Assembly: GCA_021812345.1 (NCBI GenBank)
Contig: JAKANP010000009.1
Span: forward strand, 1 to 34,533
Source of the DNA: a bacterium
Lineage (GTDB): Bacteria > Patescibacteriota > Minisyncoccia > UBA6257 > JAGOQP01
Length of the DNA: 34,533 nucleotides
Direction of reading: 5' to 3'
The position numbers and the translations under genes were made by a program. The notes under the pieces were generated by a model. That model had not been told where the DNA came from and did no database searches. It was given only the letters and a program-made list of their open reading frames with translations. Below, in pieces: positions 15,773 through 26,598 of this stretch (positions are counted from its first letter, which is position 1; each line of letters begins with the position of its first letter).

Positions 15773-16837
15773 TTACATGCTCAAGATTATTCTTCCTCCG
15801 GAAAAATAGAACTGGGAAACTTTAAATTGATTATTTAATTCTACAATATTCCAATTCCCCCCCCCGTCGTAGCTAAGATAAAGATTTTGTCCCGAAGCTA
15901 CATAGAGCGCTCCGTTATTATAACCGATGGCATCAATTTGTTTTTTTAAAATCGGTATATGCTTAAGCAAAGAAAAAGTTTCTCCGCCGTCGTAACTGGC
16001 TTGGATACCGCCTCCGGTCAAAATATAAATAACTCCTTTTCCGAAAGCTACATTTTTAGCCGGACTGGACCCAAAAAACCATCCTCCGGGTATTTTAATT
16101 CTACTGAAACTGGAGCTCAAACTGGTTCCTTTTTCAAAAGATCCATCCTTAAGCAATAAATAAAAATTGCCATCGCCGGGATAATAAATTTTAATTATTG
16201 GAGATGAGAAAGCGTTAACTACTCTCGTTTGACTGTTTAGCAAATTATATCTGATAACTTGACCGGTCGACATTCCAAAATACAAATAATTACCGGATCT
16301 GTAGATGTCATAAGCAGCCTCTCCGTCAAAATCCATAAGTTTTTTAAGATGAAAAAAATAATCCCAAGTTTGATAAACCGTTCCTTTGCCGTTTGAAAAA
16401 ACGGAAATGAAGAAATCTTCTCCATTGCCGGAAGCCGGTAAAACTTTGAAAACAAATGATTGGCTGTTTATTTCGTTATTGGAGCTATTGAATCTATTCC
16501 AAGTCAATCCTCCATCACGGCTTAAAAACAATCCGTGATCGGTTCCCATCCAAAACATATTGTTTTTAAGATAACTGCTTACATCAAAAATTTTAGTTCC
16601 ATTATTTTTATCAATTATTTCCTGATGGGAATTTTTAAAATTATCAAAAGTGATTAAAACTTGCCCTATATTAGAACTCCAATCCGTTTCAACTGCGGCA
16701 AAAACAGAAGCGAACAAGTCCGATGGACTTGAAAAGGACAAACTACCGGAAGAAATGCCGCTTACCAAAGAAAGCCCTATAAAAGCGCCCAAAATGCCTA
16801 CTATTAAGAGTCCGATAAAATAGATTTTGTCGTCCAT
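15773..16837 (-). CDS. Membrane-anchored beta-propeller protein with Asp-box (sialidase/YCF48-like) repeats
   Basis: Three Asp-box motifs: SRDGGLTWNRF, SYDGGETFSLL, SYDGGGNWNIV; N-terminal TM. Confidence 0.75.
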   Translation of the reverse strand: MDDKIYFIGLLIVGILGAFIGLSLVSGISSGSLSFSSPSDLFASVFAAVETDWSSNIGQVLITFDNFKNSHQEIIDKNNGTKIFDVSSYLKNNMFWMGTDHGLFLSRDGGLTWNRFNSSNNEINSQSFVFKVLPASGNGEDFFISVFSNGKGTVYQTWDYFFHLKKLMDFDGEAAYDIYRSGNYLYFGMSTGQVIRYNLLNSQTRVVNAFSSPIIKIYYPGDGNFYLLLKDGSFEKGTSLSSSFSRIKIPGGWFFGSSPAKNVAFGKGVIYILTGGGIQASYDGGETFSLLKHIPILKKQIDAIGYNNGALYVASGQNLYLSYDGGGNWNIVELNNQFKVSQFYFSGGRIILSM

Positions 16838-17703
16838 AGTATATTTTTTATGTGAATTCTTTTATTGACCACCAGAGATTCCATTCTGGCAATTTCCTGA
16901 TTAATATTCTTACAAAGTTTAGGCTCTTTTTTTGAAAATGGCCTCACCTTTTCAACTATCTCTTTAAAAAAAATATCTAAAGATTCGGGAGTTTTTTCAA
17001 ATATTTTTAACAAATCGTCAACTATATTTTCCAAAGCCCTTTTTTCGGATATTTTTTTATCAATAAAGCTTTTTATGGCCAGAGAAATATCCTTTGACGA
17101 TTTATCTTCTTGTAGCATAGTTATCGCCCTTCCAACTCTGCCGTAAGATTTTTCAGCCACATTTTTTGCTTTATTTTCACTAATTTTACCATATTTGACT
17201 AAAAAGTCAAGTATTATACTTTCAGATAATGTTTTAAAGTAAATAGCTTGCATTCTTGAGGCCAAGGTCGGCAAAAAATCAGCCTTATCTTTGGCAGTTA
17301 TGATAATAAGCGAGTTTTTAGGCGGATCCTCAACTATTTTAAGCAAGGCGTTTTGAGCCTGATCCGTGAGCCATTTTACATCTCTTATAATAACTACTCT
17401 ATAAGGAGAAGAAACCGCTGTTTTATATAAAAATCTTTCCGCTTCCCTTACGGCATCAATACCGATACTTTCTTTGTTGTTTTGGTCATCTTTTGAATTT
17501 TTAGAAAAATCAACGATCAGAGTTTCGTTTAAAACTTTTTCTGATTTATCAAAAATTTTATTTTCTATGTAGTTAGCAAGAGATTCGGCAAATAAAAATT
17601 TTCCGGTTTGAGGTTCTCCAAAAAATAAATAGGCATGAAATAATAAACGATTATCCGCTAAACGTTTGAATTCTTTTACAAGATCATCGTAGCCGTAAAG
17701 CAT
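16804..17703 (-). CDS. holB: DNA polymerase III delta' subunit-like ATPase
   Basis: AYLFFGEPQTGK, DVKWLTDQAQNALLKIVEDPP, ASRMQAIYF clamp-loader pattern. Confidence 0.82.
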   Translation of the reverse strand: MLYGYDDLVKEFKRLADNRLLFHAYLFFGEPQTGKFLFAESLANYIENKIFDKSEKVLNETLIVDFSKNSKDDQNNKESIGIDAVREAERFLYKTAVSSPYRVVIIRDVKWLTDQAQNALLKIVEDPPKNSLIIITAKDKADFLPTLASRMQAIYFKTLSESIILDFLVKYGKISENKAKNVAEKSYGRVGRAITMLQEDKSSKDISLAIKSFIDKKISEKRALENIVDDLLKIFEKTPESLDIFFKEIVEKVRPFSKKEPKLCKNINQEIARMESLVVNKRIHIKNILWTTKSILSDS

Positions 17704-17763
17704 AAATTTAAATTGAACAAATCAAAATCCATTATGTTTATTTTAAAAAATAAAATTTGATTT

Positions 17764-18777
17764 CTATTTTTTATTAAGAAGTGTTCGCTTATAGACATCA
17801 AGGTGATTTAAGATAAGTCCCGTGCCTTTGGCTACGCAAAACAAAGGCTCTTCGGCAACATAAGAATTAACCCCGAGCGCTTTCTTAAAAAATACCGGCA
17901 AATTTTCAATTTGAGCTCCTCCTCCGGAAAGCACCAAGCCTTTTTCCATAATATCAGCAACAAGTTCGGGCGGAGTTTCGTTAAAAACTTTCTGTACCGC
18001 TCCGGCAATCTCCACTAATTGCGGATGTAGGGCTTCGGCTATTTCATTGGAATTGATGATTAAATCTTTAGGAAGGCCACTGGCGCTGTCTCTACCTCTT
18101 ATTTGGTATTCTTTTTTTGACCTTCCCGTTGTTGCCGAACTGATGGCGATTTTTACATTTTCAGCTGTTTGCTCTCCAATATGAAGAGAATATTTTTTTC
18201 TGATGTAATCGGAAATGGATTGGTCAAATTTATTTCCGGCGACCCTCAAACTTGCCCAAGAAACGATTCCGCCCAAAGAAACAACGGCAACTTCGGAAGT
18301 CCCCCCACCAATGTTGATTATCATATTACCGGAATGAGAATTAATAGGAATACCGGCTCCCAAAGCGGCCAGAATCGGTTCCTTGACTATGTAAGCCTCT
18401 TTGGCGCCCGCTTCAACGGCGGCTCCAATAACGGCTCTTTTTTCCGTTTGAGTTATTCCCGCAGGAACAGAAATAACAACATCCGGTTTAATAATTGTTC
18501 CAAGCGCTCCAACAGCTTTGGATATAAAATATTTTAAAAGAGCTTTAGTTATATAATAATCGGCAATCACGCCGTCTTTAAGCGGTTTATAAGCAACGAT
18601 ATCCGATGGGGTCTTGCCTATCATTTCTTTAGCTTCTTTTCCGACGGCTAAAACTTTATTTTCAGGAACACTTAAAGCAACAATGGTTGGTTCGTTGATG
18701 ACAAAGCCCTTGCTTGGGGCAAAAACAACCGTGTTGGCGGTCCCCAGATCAATCCCAATTTTTGTAGTAAAAGCCAT
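17764..18777 (-). CDS. mreB: MreB/MreB-like protein (paralogue 2)
   Basis: KIGIDLGTANTVVF, NIGGGTSEVAVVS, VLSGGGAQIENLP. Confidence 0.93.
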   Translation of the reverse strand: MAFTTKIGIDLGTANTVVFAPSKGFVINEPTIVALSVPENKVLAVGKEAKEMIGKTPSDIVAYKPLKDGVIADYYITKALLKYFISKAVGALGTIIKPDVVISVPAGITQTEKRAVIGAAVEAGAKEAYIVKEPILAALGAGIPINSHSGNMIINIGGGTSEVAVVSLGGIVSWASLRVAGNKFDQSISDYIRKKYSLHIGEQTAENVKIAISSATTGRSKKEYQIRGRDSASGLPKDLIINSNEIAEALHPQLVEIAGAVQKVFNETPPELVADIMEKGLVLSGGGAQIENLPVFFKKALGVNSYVAEEPLFCVAKGTGLILNHLDVYKRTLLNKK

Positions 18778-18821
18778 AAAATTTAAAAATAAAAAATTAA
18801 TACCGAAGTTTTAACCACCAC

Positions 18822-18850
18822 ATAATAATCTGTTTTTTAAAAAGTTGCAA
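18822..18850 (-). promoter_or_regulatory. Promoter TTGCAA-17-TATTAT for mreB paralogue 2
   Basis: -35 at 18845-18850, -10 at 18822-18827. Confidence 0.6.
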
Positions 18851-18917
18851 ATATAAACCAATCTATTAATGTTCGGGTAAATTAATCAAATTTATAAATT
18901 GAGATAAAATAAAACAA

Positions 18918-20174
18918 TCAAATTCTTTCGATGTTTGCCCCGAGACCTCTTAATTTCCCGTCCATATCTTCATACCCTCTGTCTATGAATTCAATATTAT
19001 TAATAGTCGTCTCTCCTTCGGCCACAAGACTTGCTAAAACAACCGCCGCTCCACCGCGAATATCCAAACTGGATACTTCGGCGCCTTTAAGTCGAGTCGG
19101 CCCTTCCACGGCTATTCTATTGGGATTTAAAATTTCAACTTTTGCCTTCATTAATTTGAGTTCTTCAACGTATCTGAATCTTCCATCAAATAAAGTATCA
19201 AAAATTTCCGTTCGCCCGTCCGCTTGAGTCATTAAAACGGAATATTGAGGCTGAAGATCGGTTGGAAACCCGGGATATGTTCTTGCGTCTATATCGCAAG
19301 CAATTAATTTTCTTCCGGATAATGTCCTGACATACTCTTTTCCATCTTTTTCAAAGAATTCAAATTTTGCTCCGGCGTCTTTTAATTTTTTAAAAAATAA
19401 ATCGTTATGACAGGAAATAATCGGACCGACGACAATTTCGGAATCGGTTAATATTCCGGCAACAATATAGGTTCCCGCTTCTATTCTGTCGGGTAAAACT
19501 TCATATTCGGCGCCGTTAAGATTTTTTACTCCTTCAATTTCTATTTCGTGAGTGCCGGCACCTTTTATTTTAGCTCCCATTTTATTAAGAAAATCAGCCA
19601 AATCTTTAATTTCCGGCTCGGCGGCGGCAACATGAATTTTTGTAATTCCCTGAGAAAAAACCGATGCCATAATGGCATTCTCCGTCGCAGTAACACTTAT
19701 TTTTCCCAAAACAATGTGTCCGCTTTTTGGCTTGCCGATTAGATGAAAATTGTCACCCTCTTTCTTTATATCAACCCCCATTTGTCTAAAAACATCCAAA
19801 TGATCGCCTATAGGTCTTGCGCCAATAAGACACCCCCCGGGTTGATTTAAAATCACTTCTCCAAACTTTGCCAAAAGCGGTCCGGCCAAAACAATCGAAC
19901 CCCTTAATTTTTTTACCAAATCTTCATCAAGACAAAAAGTTTTTATTTTTTCCGGATTAATTTCAATATTGTTTCCTGTAAATTTTATTTCCGCTCCAAG
20001 ACTTTTTATAATTTCAATCAATTTTTCTATATCACTTATTTTAGGAACATTTTTAATAACTGAAGGCGAAGATCCCAAAATTGCGGCCGGAATTATTTTA
20101 AGCGCCGCATTTTTTGCTCCATTTATCTTAACTTCACCGGATAATTTTTTTTGGCCTCTCACTTTAAATTTCAT
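18918..20174 (-). CDS. murA: UDP-N-acetylglucosamine 1-carboxyvinyltransferase
   Basis: INGAKNAALKI, catalytic-loop QPGGCLIGARPIGDHLD with Cys, PGFPTDLQPQ. Confidence 0.96.
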   Translation of the reverse strand: MKFKVRGQKKLSGEVKINGAKNAALKIIPAAILGSSPSVIKNVPKISDIEKLIEIIKSLGAEIKFTGNNIEINPEKIKTFCLDEDLVKKLRGSIVLAGPLLAKFGEVILNQPGGCLIGARPIGDHLDVFRQMGVDIKKEGDNFHLIGKPKSGHIVLGKISVTATENAIMASVFSQGITKIHVAAAEPEIKDLADFLNKMGAKIKGAGTHEIEIEGVKNLNGAEYEVLPDRIEAGTYIVAGILTDSEIVVGPIISCHNDLFFKKLKDAGAKFEFFEKDGKEYVRTLSGRKLIACDIDARTYPGFPTDLQPQYSVLMTQADGRTEIFDTLFDGRFRYVEELKLMKAKVEILNPNRIAVEGPTRLKGAEVSSLDIRGGAAVVLASLVAEGETTINNIEFIDRGYEDMDGKLRGLGANIERI

Positions 20175-20203
20175 AATTTTAGAGTTATTATATTATTGCT
20201 CTG

Positions 20204-20232
20204 ATTATAAAACTATAATTTTAATGGCGCAA
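20204..20232 (-). promoter_or_regulatory. Promoter TTGCGC-17-TATAAT for murA
   Basis: -35 at 20227-20232, -10 at 20204-20209. Confidence 0.6.
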
Positions 20233-20253
20233 TTGCCACTTTTTTAAATATCT

Positions 20254-21549
20254 ATGAGTTTAAATTTTAGAAGGTTTTTATTCGCTTTATTTGTTATCAT
20301 TTTTATCGTTGCCGGAACGATAATTATTTATTATACCAAAGGATACAGAGTGGACTTTTCAAATTTTTCAATAGTAAAAACCGGCGGAGTTTACATAGAA
20401 TCAAACGTCTCCGGATTTCAAATTGATTTGGGTAAAACCACCTATAATGATCAATCGGGTTTATTTAAAAAAAGTACGCTCATTTCCGGAATTTTGCCCA
20501 AAAAATATTCTTTGACCATAAAAAAGAACGGCTACAACGATTACGAAAAAAATATAGAAGTTTTCCCCTCTCAGGTGTTCAGACTGTTTAACGTTCTTTT
20601 GGTCCCAAAAACCATTACTCCGTATTCTTCAACAACCAATATTTCAGGTGATTTTATTGTGGACGCTTTAAGCAACAAGGTGATCACTTTAAATAAAGAC
20701 AAGAATATTTACTATCTTTATGATTTTTCATCAGCATCGGCGACTTCTTCGCCTATAAATATCACTTCCAAAATATCGCAGATATTGAAACAAAAAATAA
20801 CATCCATCCGGCTTAACCCCCAAAAAGACAATGATTTTATAATCAAAACAGCCAAGGGATTATACCAAGTCGATTTAACGGCAAAAAACTCCTCATTAAT
20901 CCAAAGCGGAAACGTTGATCTGGTAAACATTCAAAATAACAACCTTTATGCTCTAGTTGAGAATGTTATTCCAAAAAAATCCATAAACTCGACATCGTCT
21001 CCTTCAAAAATAATTACCTACGACCTATCTCTCAATTCAAAAGTTTCGGAATTTAACCTTCCTTACAACGCCTCTTCCGTTGTTCAATTTGAACCGATAA
21101 ACAATATAATAATGATATTGCTCTCTGACGGATCATTATATGCTTATGATTTTTCCGGAAATCAACTTTATCAGGTAGCTCACTCGGCCAGAATGTTTTC
21201 TGTTTCCGACGATAAAAATAAAATATTCTTTCAGGATATGGACGGAAAATCTTTTGTTTACACATTTGACAACGAAAAACAATTTTTAGACGCACCTCAA
21301 AACATTTCAATCGGATTAAAATTGGTTGATGCTTTGCATGTCAATCAAGTCTGGTGGTATCCGGATTCTTTTCATTTAATACTTGAATACCCCGATAAAA
21401 TAACCATCGCCGAGGTCACTCAAAAGAATCCAAATGAAAGCTTTTCTCTGGTTAATTCCTTTGATAATGCTTTTTATTCTTCATCGGATAAGATTTTATA
21501 CACCATAAAATCCGGAGTGATTTATTTATGGGATATTTCAAAAATCTAA
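20254..21549 (+). CDS. PEGA-domain-containing membrane-anchored protein with propeller-like C-terminus
   Basis: N-terminal TM, GGVYIESNVSGFQIDLGKTTYNDQSGLFKKSTLISGILPKKYSLTIKKNGYNDYEK is PEGA-like. Confidence 0.7.
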   Translation: MSLNFRRFLFALFVIIFIVAGTIIIYYTKGYRVDFSNFSIVKTGGVYIESNVSGFQIDLGKTTYNDQSGLFKKSTLISGILPKKYSLTIKKNGYNDYEKNIEVFPSQVFRLFNVLLVPKTITPYSSTTNISGDFIVDALSNKVITLNKDKNIYYLYDFSSASATSSPINITSKISQILKQKITSIRLNPQKDNDFIIKTAKGLYQVDLTAKNSSLIQSGNVDLVNIQNNNLYALVENVIPKKSINSTSSPSKIITYDLSLNSKVSEFNLPYNASSVVQFEPINNIIMILLSDGSLYAYDFSGNQLYQVAHSARMFSVSDDKNKIFFQDMDGKSFVYTFDNEKQFLDAPQNISIGLKLVDALHVNQVWWYPDSFHLILEYPDKITIAEVTQKNPNESFSLVNSFDNAFYSSSDKILYTIKSGVIYLWDISKI

Positions 21550-21941
21550 TTTATTTTTTTATAGACAATAGGGATGGACACAATAAGAGCTCCCAAAATA
21601 ACAAATAACAAATCGTAAGTTATACTCTCAACGCTTCTTTGAATATAGTTAGAGAAAAAATTGCTGAAAAAAAATTCATGAGTCTCCCAAATAATGCCCA
21701 TAAACGAAGCGAAAGATATGGACATTGTAATAATTTTTATTTTTTCGGCAGAATAATGATCTCTTTCTCCTAAAAAATTATTAAATAAAAAGAAAAATAA
21801 TACGGAAGAAATAACCCCCAAAGACAGGTGCATCAAATAATCAATCCAGGAATAGGAGTAATTTCCAAAAAACAAAAAGGTGACGTGAAAGATAAAGAAC
21901 AAAACAAAGCAAAACAAAACAAAACGAGCTGATTTAATCAT
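21546..21941 (-). CDS. Hypothetical four-TM membrane protein
   Basis: Hydrophobic segments; convergent with the preceding gene, 4-bp overlap. Confidence 0.65.
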   Translation of the reverse strand: MIKSARFVLFCFVLFFIFHVTFLFFGNYSYSWIDYLMHLSLGVISSVLFFFLFNNFLGERDHYSAEKIKIITMSISFASFMGIIWETHEFFFSNFFSNYIQRSVESITYDLLFVILGALIVSIPIVYKKIN

Positions 21942-21957
21942 TTTTAAAAGATAAAAA

Positions 21958-22416
21958 TTAACGCTTTGACCATTGAGGAGCTTTTCTGGCCTTTTTCAGT
22001 CCGTATTTTTTTCTCTCAACCATTCTTGAATCTCTGGTCAAAAAATCCTGTTGTTTAAGCTTCTTTCTTAAAGTCTCATCCATTTCCAAGATAGCTCTTG
22101 AAATGCCGTGTCTTAAGGCTTCCGCTTGAGCGGAAATTCCTCCTCCCGCAATTTTAGCTGTTATTTTCATTGACTTTAGTCCCAATCTTTCGATTGGAGA
22201 TTTAACTGTTCTTTGGTAATTCGGCAAAGCAAAATATTTTTCAATGGGTTTTTCATTGACTTCAATATCCACCAATTCATTGTTTTTTGCCTTATACACC
22301 CTTACTCTGGCAACGGCGGTTTTCCTTCGTCCGACTCCCTGAAAATATTTTCCGTTTTCAGACTTCGACTCTGCCGACATACGGCTATTTACTTTTTTAT
22401 CTTTTCTGTCAGTCAT
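21958..22416 (-). CDS. rpsI: 30S ribosomal protein S9
   Basis: [15 protein letters not shown] ... C-terminal [17 protein letters not shown]. Confidence 0.98.
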   Translation of the reverse strand: MTDRKDKKVNSRMSAESKSENGKYFQGVGRRKTAVARVRVYKAKNNELVDIEVNEKPIEKYFALPNYQRTVKSPIERLGLKSMKITAKIAGGGISAQAEALRHGISRAILEMDETLRKKLKQQDFLTRDSRMVERKKYGLKKARKAPQWSKR

Positions 22417-22420
22417 AAAA

Positions 22421-22768
22421 TTATTTTTCTATAATTAATCTCTTAATTCTTCGAGCTTGAAGTTTGTTTTTGGGAAGCATTCTTAAAACCGCTTTTTTCA
22501 ATACCCACTCCATTCCGTGTTTTTCTATAACATCTTTTATTTTTCTTTCTTTAAGGTGTCCAATTTGGGTTGTGTGTGAATAATAAACCTTTTGGCTCAA
22601 TTTTCTTCCGGTTAAAATTAAACCGTCGATATTTTTAACGATTACCTTGTCTTCTCCCTCAAGACGGGGGTTATAATTTGAATTTTTTTTGCCTTGCAAA
22701 ATCAAAGCGATCTCAGACGCTGTTCTCCCTAAAATTTTTCCTTTGCAATCTATTGTGTATTCAGACAT
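22421..22768 (-). CDS. rplM: 50S ribosomal protein L13
   Basis: [22 protein letters not shown]; start set at MSEYTI, removing most of the overlap with fusA. Confidence 0.96.
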   Translation of the reverse strand: MSEYTIDCKGKILGRTASEIALILQGKKNSNYNPRLEGEDKVIVKNIDGLILTGRKLSQKVYYSHTTQIGHLKERKIKDVIEKHGMEWVLKKAVLRMLPKNKLQARRIKRLIIEK

Positions 22769-22772
22769 AAAA

Positions 22773-24917
22773 TTATTTTTTTCCTTCAATTATTTGTTGC
22801 TCAACGCTTTTTGGAACCTCTTCATAATGGCTAAATTCCATCGTAAAGGATCCTCTGCCTTGAGTCATGGACCTTAATTTTGTAGCATATCCGAACATTT
22901 CAGACAAGGGGACCATGGCATCTATAACTTTCATCATTCCTCTATCGGAAAGACCTTCAATTCTGCCTCTCTTTGAATTCAAATCTCCGGTGGCATCTCC
23001 CAAATAATCAGCCGGGGTAATAGTTTGAACTTTCATAATCGGTTCAAGAATAATCGGAGTTGCCAATCTGGCTCCTTCCTGAAGAGCCATGGATCCGGCA
23101 ATTTTAAAGGCCGCTTCGGAAGAGTCAACGTCGTGGTAGGAACCGTCAAAAAGAGTAACTTCTATGTCGGTCATCGGATATCCGGCAACAACTCCTTTAT
23201 CCAGCGCTTCTTTAATTCCTTTTTCGGCGGCCGGAATAAATTCTTGAGGAATAATACCTCCTTTAATCTGGTTAACAAAAACAAATCCCTTTCCTCTTTC
23301 CAATGGCTTAACTTTAATTTTAACGTGTCCGTATTGACCGCGTCCTCCCGATTGCCTGATATATTTTCCTTCAGCTTCCGAATTTCCTTTGACGGTTTCT
23401 TTATAAGAAACTCTGGGCCTTCCGACATTGGCTTCAACGTTAAATTCTCTCTTCATTCTATCCACTAAAATTTCCAAATGAAGTTCTCCCATTCCCCAAA
23501 TTATAGTTTCTCCGGTTTCGGAATCTCCGGTAACTCTAAAAGTCGGGTCTTCGTCGGCTAATCTTCTTAAAGCAATACCCAATTTTTCTTGGTCAGCTTT
23601 TGTTTTGGGTTCAATTTTAAGATTAATAACCGGTTCGGGGAAGGTAATTTTTTCCAAAATAATCGGTTTTTCGGGATCGCACAAAGTATCTCCGGTAGAA
23701 GTATTTTTAAGCCCGACAATGGCTCCCAAATCACCGGCAGACATTTCTTCCGTATCTTCCCTGTGATTGGCGTGCATTCTGACTATTCTACCGACTCTTT
23801 CTTGATTGCCTTTGATGGAATTTAAAATATAAGAACCTTTTTTCATCACTCCGCTGTAAATTCTGAAATAAGTCAAATTACCGACAAATGGGTCGGTAGC
23901 AATTTTGAAAGCCAAGGCAGTCAAAGGTTCTTCATCACTCGGCTGTCTAATTATTTCTTCGCCGGTTTTCGGATTAGTGCCTTTAATCGGCTTGAAATCT
24001 GTGATTTCCAAAGGTGACGGCAAATAATCCACCACGCCGTCAAGCATCATTTGAACGCCTCTATTTTTTAAAGCGCTTCCGCAAAAAACCGGAAACAATT
24101 CGTTATTAATAGTAGCTTTTCTTAAAACTTTTCTTAATTCATCAAGAGAAATTTCTTCTCCATTTAAATAACGTTCCATCAACGCTTCGTCTTTCTCAAC
24201 TATTTTTTCAATAAGAGAAGCTCTCTTATCTTCAACCTCCTGGGTCATATCGGAAGGAATTTCAATTTCTTTAACCGTTTCTCCATTATCTCCTTCGGTG
24301 GTGTAAGCCTTTTTTTCCAACAAATCAATAACCCCTTTGAAATTTTCTTCAAGACCGATTGGGATTTGAACCGCGACAGCATAAGGAGTTAATCTTTCCA
24401 AAATCGAATTAAACGAATATTCAAAACTGGCTCCCATTCTATCCAATTTATTTATGAAACAAATTCTGGGAACTTTATATTTGTCCGCTTGGTGCCAAAC
24501 GGTTTCTGATTGAGGTTCTACTCCGGCGACCCCGTCAAATACCGTAACTCCGCCGTCCAAAACTCTTAAAGAACGCTCGACTTCAGCGGTAAAATCAACG
24601 TGACCTGGAGTATCTATAATATTGATTCTGTGTTCAAACTGAGAACGAATTTTATTTTTTTCTTCCTGATCGGATGTTTTTATCAATTCTCTGACCGGAG
24701 TCCAAAAACATGTGGTCGCCGCAGAAGTGATAGTAATTCCCCTTTCTCTTTCCTGCTCCATCCAATCCATAGTGGCCGCTCCTTCGTGAACTTCTCCGAT
24801 TTTATGGGAAATTCCGGTATAGAATAAAATACGCTCGGAAACGGTCGTTTTACCGGCATCAATGTGGGCAATGATTCCTATGTTCCTATATTTTTCCAAT
24901 GGATAACGTTTTGCCAT
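22773..24917 (-). CDS. fusA: Elongation factor G
   Basis: [55 protein letters not shown]. Confidence 0.99.
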   Translation of the reverse strand: MAKRYPLEKYRNIGIIAHIDAGKTTVSERILFYTGISHKIGEVHEGAATMDWMEQERERGITITSAATTCFWTPVRELIKTSDQEEKNKIRSQFEHRINIIDTPGHVDFTAEVERSLRVLDGGVTVFDGVAGVEPQSETVWHQADKYKVPRICFINKLDRMGASFEYSFNSILERLTPYAVAVQIPIGLEENFKGVIDLLEKKAYTTEGDNGETVKEIEIPSDMTQEVEDKRASLIEKIVEKDEALMERYLNGEEISLDELRKVLRKATINNELFPVFCGSALKNRGVQMMLDGVVDYLPSPLEITDFKPIKGTNPKTGEEIIRQPSDEEPLTALAFKIATDPFVGNLTYFRIYSGVMKKGSYILNSIKGNQERVGRIVRMHANHREDTEEMSAGDLGAIVGLKNTSTGDTLCDPEKPIILEKITFPEPVINLKIEPKTKADQEKLGIALRRLADEDPTFRVTGDSETGETIIWGMGELHLEILVDRMKREFNVEANVGRPRVSYKETVKGNSEAEGKYIRQSGGRGQYGHVKIKVKPLERGKGFVFVNQIKGGIIPQEFIPAAEKGIKEALDKGVVAGYPMTDIEVTLFDGSYHDVDSSEAAFKIAGSMALQEGARLATPIILEPIMKVQTITPADYLGDATGDLNSKRGRIEGLSDRGMMKVIDAMVPLSEMFGYATKLRSMTQGRGSFTMEFSHYEEVPKSVEQQIIEGKK

Positions 24918-24994
24918 AAATTTTTATTCTATATTTTTGAAATAATTAAGCGCTTTAAATTGGCGTTAATTGCCGTCATTTTAATTGTTAAAAG

Positions 24995-25462
24995 TTATCG
25001 AGCAAAATGAGCGAAGGCTCTGTTGGCTTCGGCCATTTTGTGAACGTTTTGTTTTTTGCGAATAGCGTATCCCTCGTTGTTATAAACACCGACTATTTCG
25101 TCCGACAATCTTTGAGCCATGGGTTTCCCTTTAATCGATTGAGCGCCCTCTAAAATCCAATGACAGGCCAAGAAAAACTTTCTTTCGGCGCGCACTTCTC
25201 TTGGAACCTGATAATTGGCTCCCCCAACACGTTTTGAAACCACCTCATAAATAGGAGAGGCATTTTCTATAGCTTTTTCAAAAACTTGAATGGGATCCAA
25301 TTTGGTTTTTTTAGATATTGAATCGAGAGCGTCATAAACAACTTTCTGAGCCACCGATTTTTTACCATCTCTCATTAAATAATTAATAAATCTGGCGATT
25401 TGAAGATTTTCGTGTTTGATATCCGGCTCTATATTTCTTTTATAATTTCTTTTTTTTCTCAT
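24995..25462 (-). CDS. rpsG: 30S ribosomal protein S7
   Basis: FINYLMRDGKKSVAQKVVYDAL, GGANYQVPREV. Confidence 0.98.
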   Translation of the reverse strand: MRKKRNYKRNIEPDIKHENLQIARFINYLMRDGKKSVAQKVVYDALDSISKKTKLDPIQVFEKAIENASPIYEVVSKRVGGANYQVPREVRAERKFFLACHWILEGAQSIKGKPMAQRLSDEIVGVYNNEGYAIRKKQNVHKMAEANRAFAHFAR

Positions 25463-25476
25463 GAATTTTTAATTAT

Positions 25477-25887
25477 TTATTTTCCTTTTTTAACGCCATA
25501 TTTGCTTCTTTCCTGTTTTCTGTTTTCAACTCCGGTGGCGTCAAGACGTCCACGAACAATGTGGTATCTGACTCCCGGCAAATCTTTAACTCTTCCGCCC
25601 CTTATCATAACCACGGAGTGTTCCTGCAAATTATGCCCTTCTCCGGGAATATATGCGGTCACTTCCATTCCATTGGTCAATCTTACACGAGCCACTTTTC
25701 TTAAAGCCGAGTTCGGTTTCTTTGGGGTGGTCGTAAAAACTTTAACGCAGACTCCTCTTTTAAAAGGAGATACTGAATTTTTAGGTCTATTTTTTACTGT
25801 ATTAAAATAAAAACCAAGCGCCGGAGCTTTTGATTTTTTAATCGGAGATTTTCTCCCTTTTTTAACTAATTGAGTTACTGTCGGCAT
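25477..25887 (-). CDS. rpsL: 30S ribosomal protein S12
   Basis: [31 protein letters not shown]-like segment ([16 protein letters not shown]). Confidence 0.98.
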   Translation of the reverse strand: MPTVTQLVKKGRKSPIKKSKAPALGFYFNTVKNRPKNSVSPFKRGVCVKVFTTTPKKPNSALRKVARVRLTNGMEVTAYIPGEGHNLQEHSVVMIRGGRVKDLPGVRYHIVRGRLDATGVENRKQERSKYGVKKGK

Positions 25888-25917
25888 AATAAAAATGTCC
25901 TCTTCCGGACAAAAATA

Positions 25918-25946
25918 AATATAAACAAATGAGATTAAAAAGTCAA
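25918..25946 (-). promoter_or_regulatory. Promoter TTGACT-17-TATATT for the rpsL operon
   Basis: -35 at 25941-25946, -10 at 25918-25923; a small TGTCC/GGACA hairpin sits at the predicted transcript 5' end. Confidence 0.7.
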
Positions 25947-25952
25947 ATACAG

Positions 25953-25969
25953 AGCCGACAATATCGGCT
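25953..25969 (-). terminator. Possible terminator hairpin after the M50 gene
   Basis: AGCCGA-TATTG-TCGGCT, 6-bp stem just after the stop; weak T tract. Confidence 0.45.
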
Positions 25970-25973
25970 TATT

Positions 25974-26588
25974 TTAAGCCAACAGATTATAAAGCCAAAA
26001 TATGATCGGAGTAATTAAAGAAAATCCGAAAAAAATAAAAATTATCAAAAACCATAATCCGTAACGTTCCAAAACATGCTGAAATTTAAACCATTTTGAA
26101 GGCAGTAACGAAAATAATATTTTTGAACCATCAAGCGGAGGAATTGGAATTAAATTAAAAATCATAAGTGAAATATTCATCATTATGACAATTTGAAGGA
26201 AAATCGGATTGATAATTGATTGAGAAAAAATAATTTGAAATTTTAAAATAACGGCAGAAAAAATGGCGATTAAAAAATTACTCGATGGTCCGGCTAGTGC
26301 GATGAGTCCGCTTCCGCTTTTTGGATTTTTCAGATTAAACGGATTATATGGAACCGGCTTGGCCCAACCGATAACGAAAGCGCCTCCGGTACTAAAATAC
26401 AACAATAAAGGCAAAAGAACCGAACCAAAAGGATCCAAATGATTTAAAGGATTTAAGTTCAATCTTTTGGCATCCTTGGCGGTATTATCGCCCAACAAAT
26501 AAGCAATATAACCATGCGAAACTTCGTGGATCATAACCGACAGAATTAAAACAACTAATTGAAAAATTATTAAAACTATATCATTCAT
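25974..26588 (-). CDS. Site-2 protease family (M50) membrane metalloprotease
   Basis: HEVSHGYIAYLLGD and NLIPIPPLDGSKI motifs. Confidence 0.92.
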   Translation of the reverse strand: MNDIVLIIFQLVVLILSVMIHEVSHGYIAYLLGDNTAKDAKRLNLNPLNHLDPFGSVLLPLLLYFSTGGAFVIGWAKPVPYNPFNLKNPKSGSGLIALAGPSSNFLIAIFSAVILKFQIIFSQSIINPIFLQIVIMMNISLMIFNLIPIPPLDGSKILFSLLPSKWFKFQHVLERYGLWFLIIFIFFGFSLITPIIFWLYNLLA

Positions 26589-26598
26589 AAATTATAAA

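Noticed and set aside
23025-23468. 147-aa plus-strand ORF within fusA
   Set aside because: Antisense shadow of a highly conserved gene; the same applies to the ORFs opposite mreB (10988-11455 and 18169-18537)
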